Origin: an uncultured Peptococcaceae bacterium | Lineage (GTDB): Bacteria; Bacillota; Desulfotomaculia; Desulfotomaculales; Desulfallaceae | Direction of reading: 5' to 3' | NCBI GenBank assembly: GCA_913064925.1 | Contig: CAJYBN010000006.1 | Span: forward strand, 1 to 27,029 | Length of the DNA: 27,029 nucleotides | Part shown: positions 26,539-27,029 of the stretch, one piece after another | Numbering within the stretch: position 1 is the stretch's first letter | How the letters are laid out: every line of letters begins with the position of its first letter | Position numbers and translations under genes: made by a program | Notes under the pieces: generated by a model | What the model saw: the letters and a program-made list of their open reading frames with translations, nothing else | The model's database searches: none | What the model was told of the DNA's origin: nothing

Positions 26539-27029
26539 ATGAAATGCGCGCACTGCCACCAAAAACCTGTGCACAAGTGCTATAGTGAAGGATTTGACTG
26601 CACCGGCGGGCTGGCCCGCACGGGCGAGTATGCGCGGGACGATGTGCGCCGCATGCTCACTACGGCTTCCGAGCTGGAGGCCCGCTACTACATGCAGTTG
26701 ACGCGGCTGGAGGAGATAATCAAGTATGCCCAGGCCATGGGGTTCACCCGCCTGGGCCTGGCCTTTTGCCTGGGCCTGGCCCGGGAGGCGGAAATCGTGG
26801 CCGGGATACTGGAAAAGCATTTTCAGGTGTACTCGGTATGCTGCAAGGTGGGCGGCATTAACAAGGACGACCTGGGGGTTCCCCACGTGAAGCCCGAGCA
26901 CTTTGAGTCCATATGCAACCCGGTGGGCCAAGCCGCGGTGCTGCGGGAAAAGAAAACCGAACTGAACGTGGCGCTGGGCCTGTGCGTGGGGCATGACGCT
27001 CTTTTTAACAAGCATTCCGCCGCCCCGGT
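26539..27029 (+). CDS. DUF1847 family metal-binding protein (3' end beyond the window)
   Basis: The frame is open from ATG 26539, after AAAGGAG, to the end of the window: 163 codons without a stop. It begins MKCAHCHQKPVHKCYSEG with a CxxC and further Cys/His residues, continues with a helical segment (ARYYMQLTRLEEIIKYAQ, TRLGLAFCLGLAREAEI), then VYSVCCKVGG, FESICNPVGQA and LNVALGLCVGHDALF. This order of cysteine motifs is that of DUF1847, small putative metal-binding proteins of anaerobes with no established function. It lies 14 bases after the iron-sulfur subunit and is probably co-transcribed. Confidence 0.8.
   Translation, partial: MKCAHCHQKPVHKCYSEGFDCTGGLARTGEYARDDVRRMLTTASELEARYYMQLTRLEEIIKYAQAMGFTRLGLAFCLGLAREAEIVAGILEKHFQVYSVCCKVGGINKDDLGVPHVKPEHFESICNPVGQAAVLREKKTELNVALGLCVGHDALFNKHSAAP

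Noticed and set aside
1..27029. CRISPR arrays, tRNA or rRNA genes, insertion sequences and phage genes
   Set aside because: No regularly spaced repeats, no tRNA-like cloverleaf in the spacers, and no transposase, integrase or phage motifs were found on either strand by reading.

Overview
The window is about 27 kb of GC-rich bacterial DNA with every recognisable gene on the + strand. Gene content (anaerobe-type branched-chain amino acid operon under a T-box, FeoAB, CoA-ligase and fumarate reductase-like genes, DUF1847), frequent TTG starts and GC-rich coding with AT-rich spacers suggest an anaerobic Firmicute of the Peptococcaceae/Desulfotomaculum-Pelotomaculum kind. That assignment is inference. 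The first 17 bases match the 3' end of the common Illumina adapter, so the left edge is a raw contig end.

Layout: (1) 18-3812: the 3' end of one phosphohexomutase, a complete phosphomannomutase/phosphoglucomutase, and a DUF445 membrane protein. (2) 3826-4347: a strong sigma-A-type promoter and a compound leader, made of an isoleucine-type T-box with its terminator followed by a ykkC-family (probably ppGpp-sensing) riboswitch with a second terminator. (3) 4382-17938: an eleven-gene operon ilvE-ilvD-ilvB-ilvN-ilvC-ilvB2-leuA-leuC-leuD-leuB-cimA. Together these make valine and leucine from pyruvate, and isoleucine from citramalate with LeuCDB shared between routes. No threonine deaminase is present in the window. 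(4) 17939-21498: a possible transporter remnant, an MntR/DtxR-like regulator, then feoA and a feoB divided into a GTPase cistron and a membrane cistron that overlap by ATGA. (5) 21797-24822: a CitE-like lyase with two succinyl-CoA-synthetase-like subunits that have ATP-citrate-lyase-like features, a plausible module for activating and cleaving a hydroxy-polycarboxylate. (6) 24908-27029: a 44-residue remnant resembling the N-terminus of MmgE/PrpD, a succinate dehydrogenase/fumarate reductase flavoprotein with a large internal deletion and frameshift, an iron-sulfur subunit lacking all three [3Fe-4S] cysteines, and a DUF1847 protein cut by the window end.

The most notable points are the tandem two-signal RNA leader of the ilv-leu operon, the two acetolactate synthase large subunits that differ at the substrate-specificity Trp position, the split FeoB, the SdhB-like protein without [3Fe-4S] ligands next to a broken flavoprotein, and the CoA-ligase/CitE module of unknown substrate.
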